NCBI RefSeq assembly: GCF_002794355.1
Contig: NZ_PGOI01000009.1
Location: 186,001 to 250,000 of the forward strand
Direction of reading: 5' to 3'
DNA from: Pseudorhodobacter sp. MZDSW-24AT
Lineage (GTDB): Bacteria > Pseudomonadota > Alphaproteobacteria > Rhodobacterales > Rhodobacteraceae
Length of the DNA stretch: 64,000 nt
Each line of letters begins with the position of its first letter. Position 1 is the stretch's first letter. A model generated the notes under the pieces. The model worked only from the letters and a program-made list of their open reading frames with translations, did no database searches and had not been told where the DNA came from. A program made the position numbers and the translations under genes. Shown piece after piece: positions 1 to 9,105 of this stretch.

Positions 1-953
1 ATGCGGGGCAGGCCCTTGACGCGGCGATAGATCTTTGGTGCGACTTGGCGCAGGTTTGTCTGTGCCATTGCCGCACCGCACCACGCAGGATTGCGCTTGT
101 TCAGCGGGTGTCAGACACGGGCGGGGCGGCCGAGGTGGCGCAACGCCTTGCCAAGCGGTTTCCGGATGTGATGCTGCCAGATCTGGTCGAGCATGAAGGG
201 GGGGGACCAGAGGGTTTTGTCCCTGTGGTGCGTCTTGTCACCGCGCGCGATGCGCTGTTCCGCGATCTGTATGCGGAATTGCAGGCGCGCAGTCTGAACC
301 CCGTTCCGGATACACTTGCGTTCGATGAAAGCCTTGGTCTTCTGTTGCGGGGGTGGCCGGCGCGGGGCGGCGCGCAGGCAGGCATGCGGCCAGCGGCTGA
401 GCGCGCCGCAGAGGCGCCTTCCTCCGCTCCTGCCCCCCGCGCGCCCGACTTCCAAGCGACGGAAGCGCCCGCCACCGAAGGCTCTGGGGCCGAGGAGGGG
501 GATATGCGCGCCACCCTCACGGCCGAGGTTGAAGCGTTGCGGGCGCGGATTCAGGATGCCGCGCAGATTGAAACGATCCTGTGCCAGCAACTGGCCGATC
601 TGAAACAGGCCTTGCTCGACATGGATGCCCGAAGCCGTGCTGCCGAGGCGGAAAATCAGCTTCTCAAGCGCGGCGAAGGTGTGGAAGATGCGATCATGGT
701 CCAGCTTGTGCAAGAGGCACAGCAGGCGCTCCAACGCTTGCACAAAGAATGGGCTTGCAACGACACCGCGTCCGAAGCGGTTCAGGATTTTGTGCGCCAG
801 ACCGAAACAGCCTTGGGGATGGTGGAAAGACGCAGCCGCGGTCTGCGCTCGGACATCGCACGGCTCCAGAGCGAGCTTCACGCGGTCTACACCTCTACCT
901 CTTGGCGCTTCACCGGACCCATGCGCTCGGTCAAGCGGGTGTTTCAGAGGTGA
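1..953 (+). CDS. C-terminal part of a surface-polysaccharide-type protein with coiled coil (5' end outside window)
   Basis: The reading frame is open from base 3 of the window, so the start lies upstream and only the last 317 codons or so are seen. The visible part has an Ala/Pro-rich linker, then a heptad-like Glu/Leu/Gln-rich segment (bases about 500-870), and ends in a motif reading TSTSWRFTGPMRSVKRVF. This S-W-R-x-T-x-P-x-R tail is common at the C-terminus of bacterial glycosyltransferases and methyltransferases of surface polysaccharide clusters. No catalytic domain is visible, so no reaction can be named. The gene converges on the sulfotransferase-like gene and overlaps its end by 23 bases. 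The neighbours (sulfotransferase, FkbM-like protein, gmd) fit a polysaccharide locus. A TTG at base 45 is an internal start option only. Confidence 0.6.
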   Translation, partial: AGQALDAAIDLWCDLAQVCLCHCRTAPRRIALVQRVSDTGGAAEVAQRLAKRFPDVMLPDLVEHEGGGPEGFVPVVRLVTARDALFRDLYAELQARSLNPVPDTLAFDESLGLLLRGWPARGGAQAGMRPAAERAAEAPSSAPAPRAPDFQATEAPATEGSGAEEGDMRATLTAEVEALRARIQDAAQIETILCQQLADLKQALLDMDARSRAAEAENQLLKRGEGVEDAIMVQLVQEAQQALQRLHKEWACNDTASEAVQDFVRQTETALGMVERRSRGLRSDIARLQSELHAVYTSTSWRFTGPMRSVKRVFQR

Positions 954-1893
954 TCGGCTCTGCGCGCAGGGCGTATCCCAGACGCGCGCACAGCGCGATA
1001 TAGCACGGGCTCTTTTCCAAGACCGCATCAAGCTCCAAAGGCACCTCACGTCTCGGCCGCGCCGTGACCTGTGCGGTGGACCGACCACTGTCACCCGAGA
1101 GGGACACCACTGACAGTAAGGAAGAGGCGTCAGGGAGGTAAGGCAGTTCCAACACGGAGCAGATGCGTTGCAATTCCCCTTCGGTGTCTGCCACGAAATC
1201 CTCATAGCGAAACAAGGGCAGGCCGCGGTGCCGATCCAAGAAGTTCAAGTGACGGCGGGCGTAATCATCAAGTGTGCCGGGGGTGAAGGTGACCCAACCG
1301 TTTGCAAGCAGCGATAAAAAGCAATCCAGCGGATGACGGACCGTCACCACCGACAAGACAGGGCCCGTGCGTGTCAGAAGCTCGTGGAGCGTGGCGCGGT
1401 CCGGCGGCGCTGTGTCAGAGCAGAACTGGGAATGGGCATGGTCGCGCAAGACAAGATAACGCCCTTGCAATGCCAAGGCCTTGTGCAATTCCGCCAAGGC
1501 TGCGGTGAACATCGCCGCCACGGTTTCGCGGCCCACTGGTCGCAGCGAAACACTCGCGCCATAGATCAGATCGGTCGGTAGGAACAGTCTTTTGCCGGGT
1601 TGATGAATCTGCATCTGGCTCAGAGGATCAACCTCGCTTAGCAAGGTGACATTGGGCATCGCCGCGATGCAGCGGCTGATCAATGTTCCCCCCGAGCAAG
1701 CAAAGTGGTGGATCGAACGTATCTTGGGCGCGGGCGGGGCAGGGGTGCACAGCGCCTCGCATTGCGCGATCAGCGTGGCGAGTGGCAAGGCATCCGCCGC
1801 AGCAACAGCCGGATCGGGAGCGTAATCCTGCACCCACTCCAGCATCTCTTGCAGGTTTGCACAAAGCTCATCACGGATGGCCAAAGCGTTCAC
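931..1893 (-). CDS. Sulfotransferase-like protein
   Basis: A 320-residue protein with hallmarks of the PAPS-dependent sulfotransferase fold: a 5'-phosphosulfate loop at residues 60-75 (IHHFACSGGTLISRCI) and a 3'-phosphate-binding segment with VRHPLDCFLSL around residues 185-195. Downstream are RYEDF and a typical helical C-terminus. I chose the GTG start at 1893 because it overlaps the TGA of the upstream FkbM-like gene (GTGA) and has an AGAAGG-type ribosome site; a longer frame to 1989 would run into that gene. The two genes are therefore probably cotranslated. It may sulfate a sugar or lipid of the cell surface, but the substrate cannot be read from sequence. Family call is fairly sure, role is inference. 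Confidence 0.72.
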   Translation of the reverse strand: MNALAIRDELCANLQEMLEWVQDYAPDPAVAAADALPLATLIAQCEALCTPAPPAPKIRSIHHFACSGGTLISRCIAAMPNVTLLSEVDPLSQMQIHQPGKRLFLPTDLIYGASVSLRPVGRETVAAMFTAALAELHKALALQGRYLVLRDHAHSQFCSDTAPPDRATLHELLTRTGPVLSVVTVRHPLDCFLSLLANGWVTFTPGTLDDYARRHLNFLDRHRGLPLFRYEDFVADTEGELQRICSVLELPYLPDASSLLSVVSLSGDSGRSTAQVTARPRREVPLELDAVLEKSPCYIALCARLGYALRAEPITSETPA

Positions 1894-3155
1894 TCCGGGA
1901 CAGCCTTCTTGCTCGGCCTGTCTTTGGCCTTGGCCTTTTTCGTCACCTTGCTTTTCGGAAGCGGCAGATCCCCTGAGGCCGCGGCGCACTGCTGCATGTG
2001 CCGGGCCGCGCGTTGCAAACGGGGCACGAGCCTTTCCAGCAAGGCCTGCTGTGCCGATCTGGTTTGTTCAGCGCCGGCGTAGCGGATTTGCAAGTCGCGC
2101 AGGTCTGACTGAGCCAGCATTTGCATGCGCAGTGCAAAGCCCAGATCCACCTTGAGTTGCTCTGCGGCCTTTTGGGATTGCACCATCTTCTGTTCAAGGT
2201 CTGCGACCTGCACGGACTGCTGCGCGTATCGTTCCAGCGCAAGATCGCGTTCTTCGCGCATGCGGTGCAGCTCATGCTGGCAGGATTCCAGCGCCATTTG
2301 CAGGTGGGCGCGCTCTGCCTCTTTCGCAGCCACCCCTTGCTGGGCCTGCGCCGCCGAATGCAACGCCGCCTGCCGCGCGTTTTCCAGATCGCCAATCTGC
2401 TGCGCAGAAAGTCTGCGGGCACTGTCACGCTCTGAGACAAGACGCGCGCAGTCTTCCATGGCGGCGGCGGCCGCGCCCTCAAGCTCTGCAATGCGGCTTT
2501 CTTGCCTTGCGGCTTCCTCTTGCGCCGCGGCCCATCCGGGATGGACAAGATCAGACTCAAATTCCAGCACGCACCAATCCGGATCGGTCGACCTGTTGGC
2601 CATGAAGGCAAAGCCCTGAGCCTTGATCCAAGTCTCCAACACGTTCCGGGGCAGGGCGCCCTCTGCCATCGGATGCGTGCCGCACCGCAGTTGAAGGCGC
2701 GCGATGCGCTGTAGCAGCTTTTGCCCGTGAAGGGCTTGCAGGATCATCCACTCCGCGCCCGGGGCCTCGATATGCAGTTCGGCGGCGCGCGGCAGATCCT
2801 GCAATTGCCGTGCCAGATCATCCGGGGTGATCACATCAACCGGGATGCGGCCGATCTCCCGCAGGCCCGGCAACAGATCCGACAGCGCGGCCGTCGGCTC
2901 AAACAAGCTGCGCAGACCGGGAAAGTTGAACCGGATCAACGGCTTTTGTCCGCGCTCCGGTCCAATCGCCGCGGGGATGATTTGCACGCCCGTCCGTTTC
3001 TGCAACCTCCGGGCCCGGTCCGCTTCGGGCTCGACCATAATCACCGAGTCCCAAGGCCTGCCCATAACGTCCGCAAGCGCATGGTCAGAAGCCGGAGGGG
3101 CCATCATGATCAGGGTGGAAGGGGGGGCAAGGACGGGAAGCACATGATCTTTCAT
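1890..3155 (-). CDS. FkbM-like methyltransferase domain fused to a long coiled coil
   Basis: The first 210 or so residues resemble the FkbM/class I methyltransferase fold found in polysaccharide clusters (acidic strand end VEPEADRARRLQ at residues 41-52, HIEAPGAEW, then a tail with DWCVLEFE). The glycine-rich SAM loop is not clear, so activity is uncertain. Residues about 215-370 form an Ala/Glu/Gln-rich heptad region predicted by eye as coiled coil, and the last 25 residues are strongly basic (PKSKVTKKAKAKDRPSKK). Total 421 residues, longer than a stand-alone FkbM domain because of the coiled coil. It is cotranslated with the sulfotransferase-like gene (GTGA overlap) and divergent from gmd. 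A structural or scaffold role is possible. Confidence 0.62.
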   Translation of the reverse strand: MKDHVLPVLAPPSTLIMMAPPASDHALADVMGRPWDSVIMVEPEADRARRLQKRTGVQIIPAAIGPERGQKPLIRFNFPGLRSLFEPTAALSDLLPGLREIGRIPVDVITPDDLARQLQDLPRAAELHIEAPGAEWMILQALHGQKLLQRIARLQLRCGTHPMAEGALPRNVLETWIKAQGFAFMANRSTDPDWCVLEFESDLVHPGWAAAQEEAARQESRIAELEGAAAAAMEDCARLVSERDSARRLSAQQIGDLENARQAALHSAAQAQQGVAAKEAERAHLQMALESCQHELHRMREERDLALERYAQQSVQVADLEQKMVQSQKAAEQLKVDLGFALRMQMLAQSDLRDLQIRYAGAEQTRSAQQALLERLVPRLQRAARHMQQCAAASGDLPLPKSKVTKKAKAKDRPSKKAVPE

Positions 3156-3484
3156 GAAGAAACTCAGTTCATTTACGGCGTGACAGAAGGCACATCTTCA
3201 TTCCTGACCTTCCGTGCGGCGGCTCGCACTCGCGAATCTTCGTGGCATCCCGGTGCAGAGCAGCATTTGCCAGAACAACCGCCGCCCCCGCAAAGCTTGA
3301 AAGGATTTTGTTAATTTATCTTTAACGCATTTTTGTTTGAACAGCGGTAGCGGTGGGAATGGAACCGCAGGCTATACAAACGCCCGGCTGCCAAGTTTGG
3401 CTTGGTGCAATTCAGTGCTTACGGGATTGGATCGCTAGCAGGAAAGTCTGTCGGCCTGTTTTGGGGCGCTTTTAAAGATCTGGG
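3156..3484. other. Intergenic region between FkbM-like gene and gmd, AT-rich
   Basis: These 329 bases hold no credible gene. The stretch around 3290-3345 is much richer in A and T than the rest of the window and contains a perfect CtrA-type box. It must carry the promoters of both divergent units (FkbM-like leftward, gmd rightward). Confidence 0.6.
3312..3327 (+). promoter_or_regulatory. Candidate CtrA binding site (TTAA-N7-TTAAC)
   Basis: The sequence is TTAA, seven bases (TTTATCT), then TTAAC, an exact match to the CtrA consensus known from Caulobacter and other alphaproteobacteria. It lies about 160 bases from both the FkbM-like start and the gmd start. The only other direct evidence of cell-cycle circuitry in the window is ccrM. 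Chance matches occur in AT-rich DNA, but this is the only perfect one I found. Confidence 0.5.
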
Positions 3485-4612
3485 ATGAGCATGACAAAAA
3501 CCGCCTTGATTACAGGTATAACCGGCCAAGATGGATCTTATCTGGCAGAGTTTCTTCTGGAAAAAGGGTATCAGGTCCATGGTATAAAACGTCGGGCCTC
3601 GATGTTTAATACGCAGCGTGTCGATCATCTCTATCAGGACCCGCATTTTCACAACGTCAGATTCCATTTGCATCATGGCGATCTGACAGACAGTTCGAAT
3701 CTGACGCGTATTTTGCAGGAAGTGAAGCCGGATGAAGTTTACAATCTGGGCGCCCAAAGCCATGTCGCTGTCAGTTTTGAAGCGCCCGAATACACCGCCG
3801 ATGTCGATGGTATGGGCACCCTGCGCCTGCTCGAAGCGATCCGGTTCCTGGGGCTGGAAAAGCGCACGCGCTTTTATCAGGCCTCCACCTCCGAGCTTTA
3901 CGGACTTGTAAAGGAAGTGCCCCAACGTGAAACGACGCCGTTTCATCCGCGCTCACCCTATGCCGTCGCAAAGATGTATGCCTATTGGATCACCGTCAAT
4001 TATCGAGAGGCCTATGGCATGTACGCCTGCAATGGCATTCTCTTCAATCACGAAAGCCCCCGTCGTGGCGAAACCTTTGTGACCCGTAAGATCACGCGGG
4101 GCCTTGCCAATATCGCGCAAGGATTGGAAACCTGCCTTTATATGGGCAACATTGATGCCTTGCGTGATTGGGGCCATGCCAAGGATTATGTCCGCATGCA
4201 GTGGATGATGCTTCAGCAAGACCGCGCCGAGGATTTTGTTATCGCCACCGGCCGACAATATTCTGTCCGCGACTTCATTCGATGGTCGGCGGCGGAATTG
4301 GGCATGACGCTGGAGTTCAGTGGCAGTGGTCTTGCAGAAGTGGGGACCGTCGTCGCCATCGCGGGGGACAAGGCACCCGGTGTGAAGATCGGCGATGTGA
4401 TCCTGAGAATAGATCCCTCTTATTTCCGCCCGGCTGAGGTTGAAACCTTGCTGGGCGATCCGACCAAGGCACGGCGTCAACTGGGATGGGAGCCTGAAAT
4501 CACCGCGCAGGAAATGTGTGCAGAAATGGTGGCTGCGGACCTGCGCTCGGCGCAACGTCACGCGCTGCTCAAAGCCCATGGGCATGAGGTGCCGGTGTGC
4601 ATGGAAGGCTGA
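3485..4612 (+). CDS. gmd: GDP-mannose 4,6-dehydratase
   Basis: Converts GDP-D-mannose to GDP-4-dehydro-6-deoxy-D-mannose, the precursor of GDP-fucose, rhamnose and perosamine used in surface polysaccharides. The 375-residue protein is full length for the extended short-chain dehydrogenase family: NADP-binding [11 protein letters not shown] at residues 10-20, GAQSHV, the catalytic STSE and YAVAK segments, [16 protein letters not shown] and the DWGHAKDYV motif are all intact. Two in-frame ATGs (3485 and 3491) are possible. Composition is less GC-rich than the genes to its right, and no partner reductase (fcl/rmd) follows, so the rest of the pathway must lie elsewhere. Context with the sulfotransferase- and FkbM-like genes points to decorated exopolysaccharide or O-antigen. 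Confidence 0.95.
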   Translation: MSMTKTALITGITGQDGSYLAEFLLEKGYQVHGIKRRASMFNTQRVDHLYQDPHFHNVRFHLHHGDLTDSSNLTRILQEVKPDEVYNLGAQSHVAVSFEAPEYTADVDGMGTLRLLEAIRFLGLEKRTRFYQASTSELYGLVKEVPQRETTPFHPRSPYAVAKMYAYWITVNYREAYGMYACNGILFNHESPRRGETFVTRKITRGLANIAQGLETCLYMGNIDALRDWGHAKDYVRMQWMMLQQDRAEDFVIATGRQYSVRDFIRWSAAELGMTLEFSGSGLAEVGTVVAIAGDKAPGVKIGDVILRIDPSYFRPAEVETLLGDPTKARRQLGWEPEITAQEMCAEMVAADLRSAQRHALLKAHGHEVPVCMEG

Positions 4613-5229
4613 GCCCGTCGCGCGCGCAACCGCGCGACACCGCCGGGCAACCTGTCCTTGCGTCCAGATTGCGTGCTCATATGGGGCGCAAGGCGTGTCA
4701 GATCGGTCCGCACCCATCCCAAAGGTGTCCTCTCAAGCAAACGGTAGGGGTGATGGGTGAGCCCGCGCGGCGATGCTGTTTCAACGTCCTCATTGACTTG
4801 GCGCCGGTCCCAAGGGGGATCGGGATTTCCATCATCTCTGAAGACGACCCCAAGGTGGGATAAGATGCCAACTCCGCGGTCGCGGTTTTGATCGCCTTCA
4901 GCGGCGGGCGGCCCGGGATGCGCGCGGCCGCCACAGGGGGAACAGCTGAACTCTGACTCACGCCCCCCCTGCCCAGTAGCGTGCGGTGCTTAGGGCCGTT
5001 GGTCCCGCTCTTGGTCCGCAGAAAAGAATTGCGTCGCATGGCCCATGGGCTGCGCGGCACAGTTTTCCACGCCGCAGCCTTGCGCGCGGACAGTGTGGAA
5101 ACGAAGCGCGTCCAGCACGGAACGCTGTTCTGATGAGCCCGTGACCTCTTCACCAAATCAAGGACTTGGTTGAGTTGAAAGCGCCCTTGTTTGGGCCTAG
5201 GTCCACCGCAGACAAGGAACACGCGCGCC
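4613..5229. other. 617-base stretch without a recognisable gene
   Basis: Open frames here on both strands are short or run as antisense shadows into gmd or cysA and show no family motif. Some frames read protein-like for 40-60 residues (for example the minus strand around 4700-4860 and 4990-5130) but are broken by stops, as expected for a decayed gene; I cannot name an ancestor. The promoter of the sulfate operon should lie in its right end. Confidence 0.4.
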
Positions 5230-6324
5230 ATGATTTCGATTTCTTCCATGACCAAAAGCTTCGGGCCGACCGCTGTTCTGCGCGGAATCGACCTGAACAT
5301 TGAGGCCGGAGAGCTTGTGGCTCTGCTTGGACCCTCTGGCTCTGGCAAGACGACCCTTCTGAAGATCATCGCAGGACTGGAATGGCCCGATGCCGGGGGG
5401 CTTGTGGTGGATGGCAAGAACTGGCTTGCCCTCTCGGCGCAACAGCGCCGCATTGGCTTTGTGTTCCAGCATTATGCGCTGTTTCCGCATATGACCGTGC
5501 GTGACAACATTGCCTTCGGGCTGAGCGTGCGACCGCGGGCCGAGCGCCCGGGAAAATCGGTCATCGCGGCCAAGGTCGATGATTTGCTGGGCCTGCTGCA
5601 AATCGCGCATCTGGCAGACCGCTTCCCGGGCCAGTTGTCGGGCGGTCAGCGTCAGCGCGTTGCCTTGGGGCGCGCCTTGGCCATTGAACCCGCGGTGCTG
5701 CTGCTGGATGAACCGTTCGGCGCTCTGGATGCCGCCATCCGCCGTGACCTGCGCCGCTGGCTGCGCGAGGTGCACCAGAAAACCGGATCGACCACGCTTT
5801 TCGTGACGCATGATCAGGAAGAGGCATTCGAACTGGCTGATCGTGTGGTGGTGATGGGCGAGGGCCGGATCGAGCAGATCGGCAGCGCGGATCAGATTCA
5901 TGACCGTCCGGCATCGCCTTTTGTCGCGCGCTTCATGGGGGCCGTCGTTGAACTGCCTGTCACCTTGCGCGCGGGTCGGGCTGAGGCTGCGGGGCTGGAT
6001 GCCCGCGCAGTTGAGCGCCGTGCCATGGCCGATGGTCCGGCCCGGCTGTTTTTGCGCCCCGATGCCATCGCGCTCGAGGCCGATCCCGCAAGCCCGTGGC
6101 GTCTCACCCACAAAGCCAGCAATGGCGCTATGATCCGCGCCACGCTGCAGCAGGACGGGGGTCTGGAAATCCCGGTCGATCTGCCGCGCCACTCGGCACC
6201 GGATCTGAGCCTCGGCTCCGCTTACCGCCTGCGCCCCCTGACGGGGGCTGTCTTTTCCTTCGACGCGGCGCCGCAAGCTGATGCCGCCCGTCCGCTTCCC
6301 ATCCTCAAGGAGAAACGCCTATGA
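5230..6324 (+). CDS. cysA: Sulfate/thiosulfate ABC importer, ATP-binding protein
   Basis: Powers sulfate or thiosulfate uptake at the inner membrane. Walker A GPSGSGKT at residues 34-41, Q-loop FVFQHYALFPHM, signature LSGGQRQR, Walker B LLLDEPFGALD and switch histidine THDQEEA are all present, followed by a regulatory TOBE-like domain; 364 residues is normal for CysA. The ATG at 5230 has an AAGGAA ribosome site; a frame extension to 5191 is unlikely. Its TGA overlaps the ATG of the binding-protein gene. The ATPase standing first is an uncommon order for the family, but the four genes form one coupled unit. Molybdate-type ATPases are the main alternative; neighbours favour sulfate. Confidence 0.9.
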   Translation: MISISSMTKSFGPTAVLRGIDLNIEAGELVALLGPSGSGKTTLLKIIAGLEWPDAGGLVVDGKNWLALSAQQRRIGFVFQHYALFPHMTVRDNIAFGLSVRPRAERPGKSVIAAKVDDLLGLLQIAHLADRFPGQLSGGQRQRVALGRALAIEPAVLLLDEPFGALDAAIRRDLRRWLREVHQKTGSTTLFVTHDQEEAFELADRVVVMGEGRIEQIGSADQIHDRPASPFVARFMGAVVELPVTLRAGRAEAAGLDARAVERRAMADGPARLFLRPDAIALEADPASPWRLTHKASNGAMIRATLQQDGGLEIPVDLPRHSAPDLSLGSAYRLRPLTGAVFSFDAAPQADAARPLPILKEKRL

Positions 6325-7322
6325 AACCCGGATTGATCAAGGCGGCTTTGCTGGCTGCCACCTTGGGCGTGGCGACGCCCGTCGCCGCGCAGGACAGCCT
6401 TTTGAACGTCAGCTATGACATCTCGCGCGAGTTGTTCGAGGCCTTGAACCCGGCCTTCGTGGCCAAGTGGAAGGCCGACACGGGGCGCGATCTGACCATT
6501 GACCAAAGCCATGGCGGATCGTCGCGGCAGGCGCGCGCCATTCTGGAAGGTCTGGCCGCCGATGTGGTGACCTTCAATCAGGAAACCGATGTGGACGTGC
6601 TGGCCGAAGGCGGTCTGCTGCCAGAAAACTGGCGTGAGGCTCTGCCCAATGGCGCGTCGCCCTATTACTCGCTGCCCGCGTTCTTGGTGCGTGCGGGCAA
6701 TCCGAAGAACATTCAGGATTGGTCGGATCTGGCGCGTGAAGACGTGGCCCCGATTTTCCCGAACCCCAAGACCAGCGGCAATGCGCGCTACACCTATCTG
6801 GCGGCCTATGCTTATGGGCTGGAGCAGAACGGCGGCGACCATGCCAAGGCGCAAGAATTCGTCAAGGCGATCCTGTCTTCGGTTCCGGTGTTTGACACCG
6901 GCGGCCGTGCCGCGACGCAAACCTTTGCCGAGCGTGAGCTGGGCGATGTTCTGGTGACCTTTGAAGCCGAGACCGGCGGCATTGCCAAGGAATATGCTGA
7001 CAAGGGGTTTGAGCGGGTGACGCCCTCCCTGTCGCTGTTTGCGGCCTTCCCGGCGGCGGTGGTGACTGCAAATGCCGAGAAGAAGGGCTCGACCGAGGTG
7101 GCGACCGCCTATCTGGAGTGGCTCTACTCCCCCGAAGCACAGGACATTCTGGCGCAGAACTTCTACCGCGTGAATGATGCCGATATGGCCGCCAAATATG
7201 CGGCCGACTTCCCCGAGGTGCGGCTGGTGACGGTGGATGAGGTGTTCGGCGGCTGGGATGCCGTGCGCGCGGATCATCTGGCCGATGGCGCCATTCTGGA
7301 TCAGGTGTTTGTAAACCAATGA
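6321..7322 (+). CDS. sbp: Periplasmic sulfate-binding protein
   Basis: Captures sulfate (or thiosulfate) in the periplasm and delivers it to CysTW. A signal peptide is evident in the first 23 residues (KAALLAATLGVATPVAAQ). The mature part starts with LLNVSYDISRELFEALN and contains the anion-loop segments DQSHGGSSRQAR and ADVVTFNQETDVD, then NPKTSGNARYTYLAAYAY, all diagnostic of the Sbp/CysP family. Length 333 residues is usual. It overlaps cysA (ATGA) and its own stop overlaps cysT (ATGA). Sbp and CysP differ mainly in preference for sulfate versus thiosulfate, which I cannot separate by eye. Confidence 0.92.
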   Translation: MKPGLIKAALLAATLGVATPVAAQDSLLNVSYDISRELFEALNPAFVAKWKADTGRDLTIDQSHGGSSRQARAILEGLAADVVTFNQETDVDVLAEGGLLPENWREALPNGASPYYSLPAFLVRAGNPKNIQDWSDLAREDVAPIFPNPKTSGNARYTYLAAYAYGLEQNGGDHAKAQEFVKAILSSVPVFDTGGRAATQTFAERELGDVLVTFEAETGGIAKEYADKGFERVTPSLSLFAAFPAAVVTANAEKKGSTEVATAYLEWLYSPEAQDILAQNFYRVNDADMAAKYAADFPEVRLVTVDEVFGGWDAVRADHLADGAILDQVFVNQ

Positions 7323-8161
7323 CCTCTGCCGCCGCGCCCATCCGCGCCAAGCGCGTCTTGCCCGGGTTCACGCTGAGCCTTGGCACGACGCTGCTTTATA
7401 TCACCGTGATCATCCTGATCCCGGTTCTGGCGTTGATCCTGAAAGGGGCTGAGATCGGCCCGGCGCGGTTCTGGGCGATCGTCAGTTCGCCTCGCGCGGT
7501 GGCGGCGTTTCAGGTGACTCTGATCGCGGCCGCCATCGCTACAGTGTTCAACGCCCTTTATGGTTTGCTGATGGCTTGGGTGCTGGTGCGGTATGAGTTC
7601 CCGGGCAAGCGCATTCTGGATGCGCTGATGGATGTGCCCTTTGCGCTGCCCACGGCGGTGGCGGGCCTGTCGCTGACGGCACTGTTTTCGTCCAATGGCT
7701 GGATCGGGGCTTGGCTGGAGCCGCAGGGGATTTCGGTGGTCTACACCATCTGGGGGATCGCCTTGGCGATGGCCTTTACCTCGGTGCCTTTCGTGGTGCG
7801 CACGGTGCAGCCGGTGCTGGAGGATCTGGACCCCGGCTATGAGCAGGCGGCGCGGACGCTGGGGGCATCAGAGGCGACCATTTTCACCCGCGTGGTGTTT
7901 CCGCAGATCCTGCCCGCCTGGCTTGCAGGCTGCACGATCGCCTTTGCGCGGTCGTTGGGAGAGTTCGGGGCAATCGTGTTCATTGCGGGAAACCTGCCCT
8001 TTCAAACCGAGATCGCGGCTCTGCTGGCCTTCATCCGGCTGGAGGAGTTTGATTATAACGGTGCGGCGGCGATTGCGCTTGTCTTGCTGTTCTTTGCGCT
8101 TGTCCTGCTGCTGGTGTCGAACCGGTTGCAGGCTTGGGCGGCGCGGCACCGGGGGGCGTGA
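7319..8161 (+). CDS. cysT: Sulfate ABC importer permease CysT
   Basis: Inner-membrane channel subunit, 280 residues with six predicted hydrophobic segments. The coupling-loop motif EQAARTLGASEATIFTRVVFP (EAA loop, mid protein) and the conserved FARSLGEFGAIVFIAGN segment mark the CysT/CysU family. Start ATG overlaps the sbp stop (ATGA) and the TGA overlaps the cysW ATG by one base. Works as a heterodimer with CysW. Confidence 0.9.
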   Translation: MTSAAAPIRAKRVLPGFTLSLGTTLLYITVIILIPVLALILKGAEIGPARFWAIVSSPRAVAAFQVTLIAAAIATVFNALYGLLMAWVLVRYEFPGKRILDALMDVPFALPTAVAGLSLTALFSSNGWIGAWLEPQGISVVYTIWGIALAMAFTSVPFVVRTVQPVLEDLDPGYEQAARTLGASEATIFTRVVFPQILPAWLAGCTIAFARSLGEFGAIVFIAGNLPFQTEIAALLAFIRLEEFDYNGAAAIALVLLFFALVLLLVSNRLQAWAARHRGA

Positions 8162-8988
8162 TGCAGGCGGTTGGTGTGATGGCTCCGGGGCAGTCGACCA
8201 TGATCCCGCGCGTGCTGATCGGGGTGGCGGTCGCGCTGACGCTGCTGATCGTGGTGGCGCCGCTGGTCTATATCTTCAGCCGGGCCTTTGCGGAAGGCTG
8301 GCAGGTCTATGCGGCGAACTTGATGCACCCGGCGACGGTGCATGCGATCTGGCTGACCAGCGTGGTCGCGCTGATCGTGGTGCCGCTGAACATTGCCTTC
8401 GGGATTGCGGCGGCTTGGGCGGTGGCGCGGTTCCGCTTTTGGGGGCGGGGGCTTTTGGTGACGGCGATCGAGATCCCTTTCTCGATCTCTCCCATCATCG
8501 CCGGGATCTGCTATCTGCTGCTCTATGGGCGGCAGGGCATTCTGGGGCCGTGGTTGCAGGCGAATGACCTGCAGGTGATGTTCGCGCTGCCGGGGATCGT
8601 GCTGGTCACGATGTTTGTGACCGCGCCTTTCGTGGCGCGCGAGGTGCTGCCGCTCATGCAGGCGCAGGGGTCGGAGCAGGAGGAGGCGGCGGTGACGCTG
8701 GGGGCGAGCGGGTGGCAGATCTTTACCCGCGTGACCCTGCCCAACATCCGCTGGGCTTTGCTGTATGGGGCTGTCCTGTGCACGGCGCGGGCGGTGGGGG
8801 AGTTTGGCGGGGTCTCGGTGGTTTCGGGGAACATCCGGGGCCAGACCAACACCTTGCCCTTGCATGTGGAGCTGCTGTTCAACGATCTGAACGCGACCGG
8901 GGCCTTTGCGGCGGCTTCGGTGCTGACCTTGCTGGCCTTGGTGGTGCTGGTGGTGAAAACGGTGCTGGAGACACGGCGGGGGGTGTGA
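8161..8988 (+). CDS. cysW: Sulfate ABC importer permease CysW
   Basis: Second channel subunit, 275 residues from the ATG at 8161, which shares one base with the cysT stop (TGATG); a longer in-frame start at 8134 inside cysT is not needed. The EEAAVTLGASGWQIFTRVTLP coupling loop and ARAVGEFGGVSVVSGNIRGQTNTLPL segment are characteristic of CysW. It is the last gene of the operon and is followed by a hairpin. Confidence 0.9.
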   Translation: MQAVGVMAPGQSTMIPRVLIGVAVALTLLIVVAPLVYIFSRAFAEGWQVYAANLMHPATVHAIWLTSVVALIVVPLNIAFGIAAAWAVARFRFWGRGLLVTAIEIPFSISPIIAGICYLLLYGRQGILGPWLQANDLQVMFALPGIVLVTMFVTAPFVAREVLPLMQAQGSEQEEAAVTLGASGWQIFTRVTLPNIRWALLYGAVLCTARAVGEFGGVSVVSGNIRGQTNTLPLHVELLFNDLNATGAFAAASVLTLLALVVLVVKTVLETRRGV

Positions 8989-8993
8989 GAGCC

Positions 8994-9013
8994 CCCTGTG
9001 TTACATCACAGGG
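8994..9013 (+). terminator. Hairpin after the sulfate operon
   Basis: CCCTGTG, six bases, CACAGGG: a perfect 7-bp stem six bases after the cysW stop, followed by GTTTCCCG-like sequence with only a short T-run. It may end the sulfate operon or, since arsH converges from the right, act in both directions. An operator is also possible. Confidence 0.4.
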
Positions 9014-9105
9014 TTTCCCGTGTTATCAATGGCTTGACCCTGCGACGTTAAGGATTTCTTCATCCTTTCCCGCAGGGCCATCCGCCGCGTGTCACTGGCC
9101 GCTTG

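Noticed and set aside
4698-5453. 251-residue open frame on the minus strand spanning the empty region before cysA
   Set aside because: Its first third is antisense to the cysA Walker A region and the rest has no recognisable motif or ribosome site.
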